From Planctomycetota bacterium (GTDB taxonomy: Bacteria; Planctomycetota; Planctomycetia; Pirellulales; UBA7805): 9,375 bases of DNA. A program made the translations under genes and the position numbers. Below, piece by piece: positions 6,373 through 9,375 of this stretch (the stretch's first letter is position 1; each line of letters starts with the position of its first letter). The DNA lies in NCBI GenBank assembly GCA_030605285.1, contig JAUWIQ010000048.1:1-9375 (forward strand). Reading direction: 5' to 3'. The notes under the pieces are model-generated. The model searched no databases and was not told where the DNA came from. It was given only the letters and a program-made list of their open reading frames with translations.

Positions 6373-7461
6373 ATGATCCAACGTATATTCAACTTTTCAC
6401 CCGGTCCGGCAGTCCTTCCGGTCGAGGTACTCCAGCGCGCCCAGGAAGAGCTTTTGGCCCTGCCCGGCGTCGGCTCCTCCCTCCTCGAGATCAGCCACCG
6501 TGGCGCGGCGTTTACCGAAATCCTCAACGCGGCCGAAGCCAACCTCCGGCAGTTGCTCGGTTTGACCGACAACTACCGGGTCGTTTTCCTACAAGGCGGT
6601 TCCCGGCTGCAATTCTCGATGGTCCCTATGAACTTGCTTGGCGGCAAGTCGGCCGATTACATCACAACCGGAACCTGGGGAGAAAAAGCATTTGAGGAAG
6701 CCCGCCGCGAAGGATCGGTGCGGCTCGCTTGGGATGGAAAATCATCAAAATACAACAGCCTGCCAACGGATGATGAGCTCGATCTCGACGCCGAGGCTGC
6801 CTACGCTTATTTCACGTCCAACGAAACGATCCAGGGTGTCCAATTTCAAAAAGAGCCGGTGACTGGAAACGTTCCGCTGGTCTGCGACGCATCGAGCGAC
6901 TTCCTCTACCGCCCGCTCGACATTCCCCGTTACGGACTGATCTATGCCTGCGCCCAGAAGAATGCTGGACCGGCCGGCGTAACGGTGGTCATTATCCGCG
7001 AGGATCTCGTGCAAGTGCCGGACGAAAAAATGTCCAGCATGCTCAGTTACCATAATCACGTCCAAGACAAATCCTGTTATAACACGGCCCCCACCTTCGG
7101 GATCTATATCGTCAAACTGGTGACGGACTGGTTGATTGAGACCGTAGGCGGACTGGAAAAAATGTACCAGAAAAATCGCGAAAAGGCGGACCTGCTCTAC
7201 ACAGCAATTGATACCTCGGGTGGTTTTTACGATCCCCACGCCAAGTCCGATTGTCGCAGCCTGATGAATGTCACCTTCTGTCTCCCGAACGATGACCTGC
7301 AGGCTCAATTTATCGAGGGAGCCAAACAGCGTGATCTTTGCAATTTGAAAGGCCATCGGAGCGTGGGTGGTATTCGGGCATCAATCTATAACGCCATGCC
7401 GCGGGAGGGCGTAGAAAGACTGGCGGAGTTCATGGACGAATTTCGTACCGCACATAACTAG
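6373..7461 (+). CDS. serC: Phosphoserine aminotransferase
   Basis: This class V PLP aminotransferase converts 3-phosphohydroxypyruvate plus glutamate to O-phosphoserine and 2-oxoglutarate (serine biosynthesis, step 2), and is cytoplasmic. Starting at ATG 6373 the protein has 362 residues, the length of the E. coli enzyme. It opens with the typical IFNFSPGPAVLP. Visible features are H41-R42 in the substrate loop (SHRG), GGSRLQF at 75-81 for the PLP phosphate, W102 in TGTW stacking on PLP, D172 in CDASSDFL, Schiff-base lysine K196 in AQKNAGPAG, and H328-R329 with R335 in GHRSVGGIRASIYNA. R78 aligns with the Arg of the E. coli-type GGGRGQ loop, whereas many relatives read GGASLQ. AGGG at 6361-6364 is a modest ribosome site. 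The frame stays open 69 codons upstream, but that extension lacks homology-like features. The gene is followed by serA after 38 nt. Confidence 0.97.
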   Translation: MIQRIFNFSPGPAVLPVEVLQRAQEELLALPGVGSSLLEISHRGAAFTEILNAAEANLRQLLGLTDNYRVVFLQGGSRLQFSMVPMNLLGGKSADYITTGTWGEKAFEEARREGSVRLAWDGKSSKYNSLPTDDELDLDAEAAYAYFTSNETIQGVQFQKEPVTGNVPLVCDASSDFLYRPLDIPRYGLIYACAQKNAGPAGVTVVIIREDLVQVPDEKMSSMLSYHNHVQDKSCYNTAPTFGIYIVKLVTDWLIETVGGLEKMYQKNREKADLLYTAIDTSGGFYDPHAKSDCRSLMNVTFCLPNDDLQAQFIEGAKQRDLCNLKGHRSVGGIRASIYNAMPREGVERLAEFMDEFRTAHN

Positions 7462-7499
7462 CCCAGTTCATTCCTTTAGGGACAGGATGGAAAACGGAC

Positions 7500-9131
7500 A
7501 TGCCCCGAATCGTGGTTCTCGATAATCTCTCTGCAGAGGGAATTGAGCTGCTCAAGAATGATTCGCGGATCGGCTTTGATGTGCGGACCGGACTTGAGGG
7601 CGATGCGTTGCGGCAGGTGTTGGGCGAATACGATGCCGCGTTGTGCCGCAGCGGAGTAAAAATCACTGCCGAGTCGCTTAAGGGCAATACGCGTTTGCGA
7701 GCGATCGTCCGCGCGGGGGTGGGAACCGACAATATCGACAAGCTGGCGGCAACCCGACTGGGTATCGTGGTGATGAACACCCCGACCGGCAACACTCTCA
7801 GCACGGCGGAGCATACCATCACCCTGATGCTTGCCCTCTCCCGAAACATCGCGCCAGCCAATCAGTCGCTGGTAGAGAGACGTTGGGACCGCAAGAAATT
7901 CATGGGCACCCAGGTCGCGGGCAAAACGCTGGGCATTGTCGGAATGGGCCGCATCGGTCAGTCAGTCGCCCAGCGGGCCCAGGCCCTAGAAATGCGCATC
8001 CTCGGTTGCGATCCGTTTTTTTCACCAACTCGGGCAGCGGAAATGGGAGTCCAAATGTTCGACGATGTCGACTCCCTGCTCCCCGAAATCGATTATCTCA
8101 CGGTCCATACGCCGCTGACGGAACAAACCCGCGGTTTGATCGGCAAAGCACAACTGGAGAGGATCAAGCCGGGGGCACGGCTTGTGAACTGTGCACGGGG
8201 CGGAATCTATGACGAGGCCGCTCTGGTCGAAGGAATGGAAAGCGGGCGTTTGGCAGGCGTGGCGCTGGATGTCTACGAGAGCGAGCCTTGTACCGACAGC
8301 CCACTCTTTGGAATGCCGGGTGTCCTCTGCACTCCGCATTTGGGGGCGAGTACGGAAGAGGCCCAAGCGCAGGTCGCCATGGAAGGCGTCAACCTTTTGA
8401 TCGACTATCTCACCACGGGTAACATCCACCACGCCGTGAATATGTCGTCGATCGATGCTCAGACACTCCAAAGCATGCACGGGTATCTCGATCTTGCCTA
8501 CCGATTGGGGAGGTTGATCGGACAGCTTGAACAGTCGGTGGCCGAATCGTGTCGCCTGCAGTATCAAGGAGATATCGCGGAACGCGAAACCGCATTGCTC
8601 GGCAGCAGCTTTGCCTGTGGCCTGCTGACGGGCGTACTGGATACAGAACCCAACATCGTCAATGCCGAATTATTGCTTCGCGAACGTGGCATTGAACTCA
8701 TCGAGGACAAACGGCCCGGTCGTGGGGCATTTGCATCGCTGATCCGCGCCAAACTGAGTACCCGGGACGGCAGCTGCGTGGTGGCCGGAACTCTGTTCGG
8801 CGAGAACATGCCGCGGCTGGTCCAACTTGGTGAAAATCAACTGGAGGCATTTTTAGATCGTAACCTGCTTATTTTTCAGCACCAGGATATCCCCGGCATC
8901 ATCGGGGCGGTGGGCAGCATCTGCGGTCACCATGGCGTGAATATCGCCCAGATGGCGGTGGGCCGCGCGGCACCCGGCGGAGCGGCAATCGGCATCCTCA
9001 ATCTGGATACAAGCCCCAGCGAGGAAACCGTCCGCGAGATCCTCGCACACGAAGCGATCCTCAAAGTGCAAAGCATCCACTTGCCCGCTGCGGGCGATCT
9101 TCCGGTCTGGTTGCAGAGACCAAAAGGCTAA
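7500..9131 (+). CDS. serA: D-3-phosphoglycerate dehydrogenase, long form with ASB and ACT domains
   Basis: This enzyme oxidises 3-phosphoglycerate to 3-phosphohydroxypyruvate with NAD, the committing step of serine synthesis. The 543 residues match the long (Mycobacterium-like) type. The N-terminal substrate domain has RAGVGTDNID (71-80). The Rossmann motif GIVGMGRIG (145-153) is followed by D171 after strand 2 (NAD rather than NADP). Catalytic R233 (NCARGG), E262 (ESEP) and H280 (TPHLG) are present. An allosteric-substrate-binding domain (~319-451) and a C-terminal ACT domain (~455-530) follow, with HQDIPGIIGAVGSI and GVNIAQM. D463 and N481 sit where the serine-binding residues of the M. tuberculosis enzyme lie (recalled numbering); Tyr461 there is H461 here. 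Feedback inhibition by L-serine is therefore likely. AGGA (7484-7487) lies upstream of the ATG. Cotranscription with serC is likely; no serB is visible. Confidence 0.97.
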   Translation: MPRIVVLDNLSAEGIELLKNDSRIGFDVRTGLEGDALRQVLGEYDAALCRSGVKITAESLKGNTRLRAIVRAGVGTDNIDKLAATRLGIVVMNTPTGNTLSTAEHTITLMLALSRNIAPANQSLVERRWDRKKFMGTQVAGKTLGIVGMGRIGQSVAQRAQALEMRILGCDPFFSPTRAAEMGVQMFDDVDSLLPEIDYLTVHTPLTEQTRGLIGKAQLERIKPGARLVNCARGGIYDEAALVEGMESGRLAGVALDVYESEPCTDSPLFGMPGVLCTPHLGASTEEAQAQVAMEGVNLLIDYLTTGNIHHAVNMSSIDAQTLQSMHGYLDLAYRLGRLIGQLEQSVAESCRLQYQGDIAERETALLGSSFACGLLTGVLDTEPNIVNAELLLRERGIELIEDKRPGRGAFASLIRAKLSTRDGSCVVAGTLFGENMPRLVQLGENQLEAFLDRNLLIFQHQDIPGIIGAVGSICGHHGVNIAQMAVGRAAPGGAAIGILNLDTSPSEETVREILAHEAILKVQSIHLPAAGDLPVWLQRPKG

Positions 9132-9225
9132 TCGTCAGGCAATACGAAGACGACCCAATGCCCGAGGTCTGAGCCGAAAAAATCTGCACCGGTGAGACAA
9201 CGTATCCGACTGCATTTGCAGTTCG

Positions 9226-9375
9226 CTACGCCGGACGCCTCCGCCAACGAACCAATCCCAGGCCCAAAAGGCCGATCACAAAAATGGGCGCGGTCCAGGG
9301 CTCGGGGACCGCAATCGGGGGGGGGCCCGGCGGCGCGGGCCCCACCGGCAGCACGGGTGAGGGACCGAGAGGGCC
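9226..9375 (-). CDS. PEP-CTERM sorting-signal protein, C-terminal fragment
   Basis: Only the last 49 codons and the TAG (9228-9226) are inside the window; the rest lies beyond the right edge. The fragment has a Pro/Gly-rich linker (GPLGPSPVLPVGPAPPGPPP) and then a canonical PEP-CTERM tail: VPEP, a hydrophobic segment APIFVIGLLGLGLV, and the basic cluster RWRRRPA. PEP-CTERM tails direct exported proteins to exosortase, which processes and anchors them at the cell surface. The nature of the main domain cannot be told from this piece. The gene is convergent with serA, 94 nt apart. The linker contains a run of nine G at 9317-9325. The frame is credible because only this one reads through the linker into the PEP motif. 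Confidence 0.88.
   Translation of the reverse strand, partial: GPLGPSPVLPVGPAPPGPPPIAVPEPWTAPIFVIGLLGLGLVRWRRRPA
9317..9325 (+). repeat. G9 homopolymer in the linker of the PEP-CTERM gene
   Basis: Nine consecutive G (C on the coding strand) encode part of the proline run just before IAVPEP. Such tracts are prone to slippage and to sequencing length errors. A one-base change would detach the sorting tail from the rest of the protein. Confidence 0.85.

Noticed and set aside
6745..7356. Minus-strand open frame of 203 codons inside serC
   Set aside because: It is antisense to the conserved PLP-binding region, and its composition fits a shadow frame.
8022..8567. Minus-strand open frame of 181 codons inside serA
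   Set aside because: It is antisense to the catalytic core of SerA and has no domain-like features.
9132..9225. Possible bidirectional terminator between serA and the PEP-CTERM gene
   Set aside because: Only a 5-bp TCGTC/GACGA stem with a 12-nt loop (9132-9153), an 8-bp CACCGGTG palindrome (9187-9194) and a tight ACTGCA/TGCAGT repeat are present, none followed by a U-run.

Overview
The window looks like chromosomal DNA of a planctomycete (Planctomycetota, probably close to the Pirellulales). This is inferred from gene content rather than a marker gene. The supporting features are a MoxR / DUF58 / BatA-type vWA cluster led by a PQQ-like propeller gene, a small conserved-looking membrane protein, and a PEP-CTERM sorting signal ending in Trp-Arg-Arg-Arg.

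Layout. Positions 1-6016 carry five genes, all on the minus strand. In transcription order they are: a 58-residue membrane protein (6016-5840), a secreted TPR plus PQQ-like beta-propeller protein (5765-3315), a MoxR-family AAA+ ATPase (3278-2223), a soluble DUF58 protein with a metal-site motif (2278-1364), and a membrane-anchored BatA/vWA protein (from 1302 and running off the left edge). From the propeller gene onward, spacing is tight: 36 nt, then a 56-nt overlap, then 61 nt. A single operon is therefore likely. Positions 6017-6372 form a divergent intergenic region with weak promoter candidates on both strands and a perfect 16-bp dyad. On the plus strand serC (6373-7461) and serA (7500-9131) follow, 38 nt apart; they are the first two dedicated steps of phosphoserine biosynthesis in reverse order (SerA then SerC). 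At the right edge the C-terminus of a PEP-CTERM protein converges on serA (stop at 9228-9226). The 94-nt gap between them has no convincing terminator.

How the genes may work together. MoxR ATPases with DUF58 and vWA partners are thought to act as chaperone-like maturation or stress machines near the membrane. Here the set is joined to an exported beta-propeller with a TPR-like N-terminal region. The propeller may be a client or the extracytoplasmic arm of the machine, which is an inference. SerA and SerC are ordinary metabolic enzymes with intact active sites. No RNA gene, IS element or CRISPR array is visible. The genes look like a stable chromosomal region rather than a mobile island.
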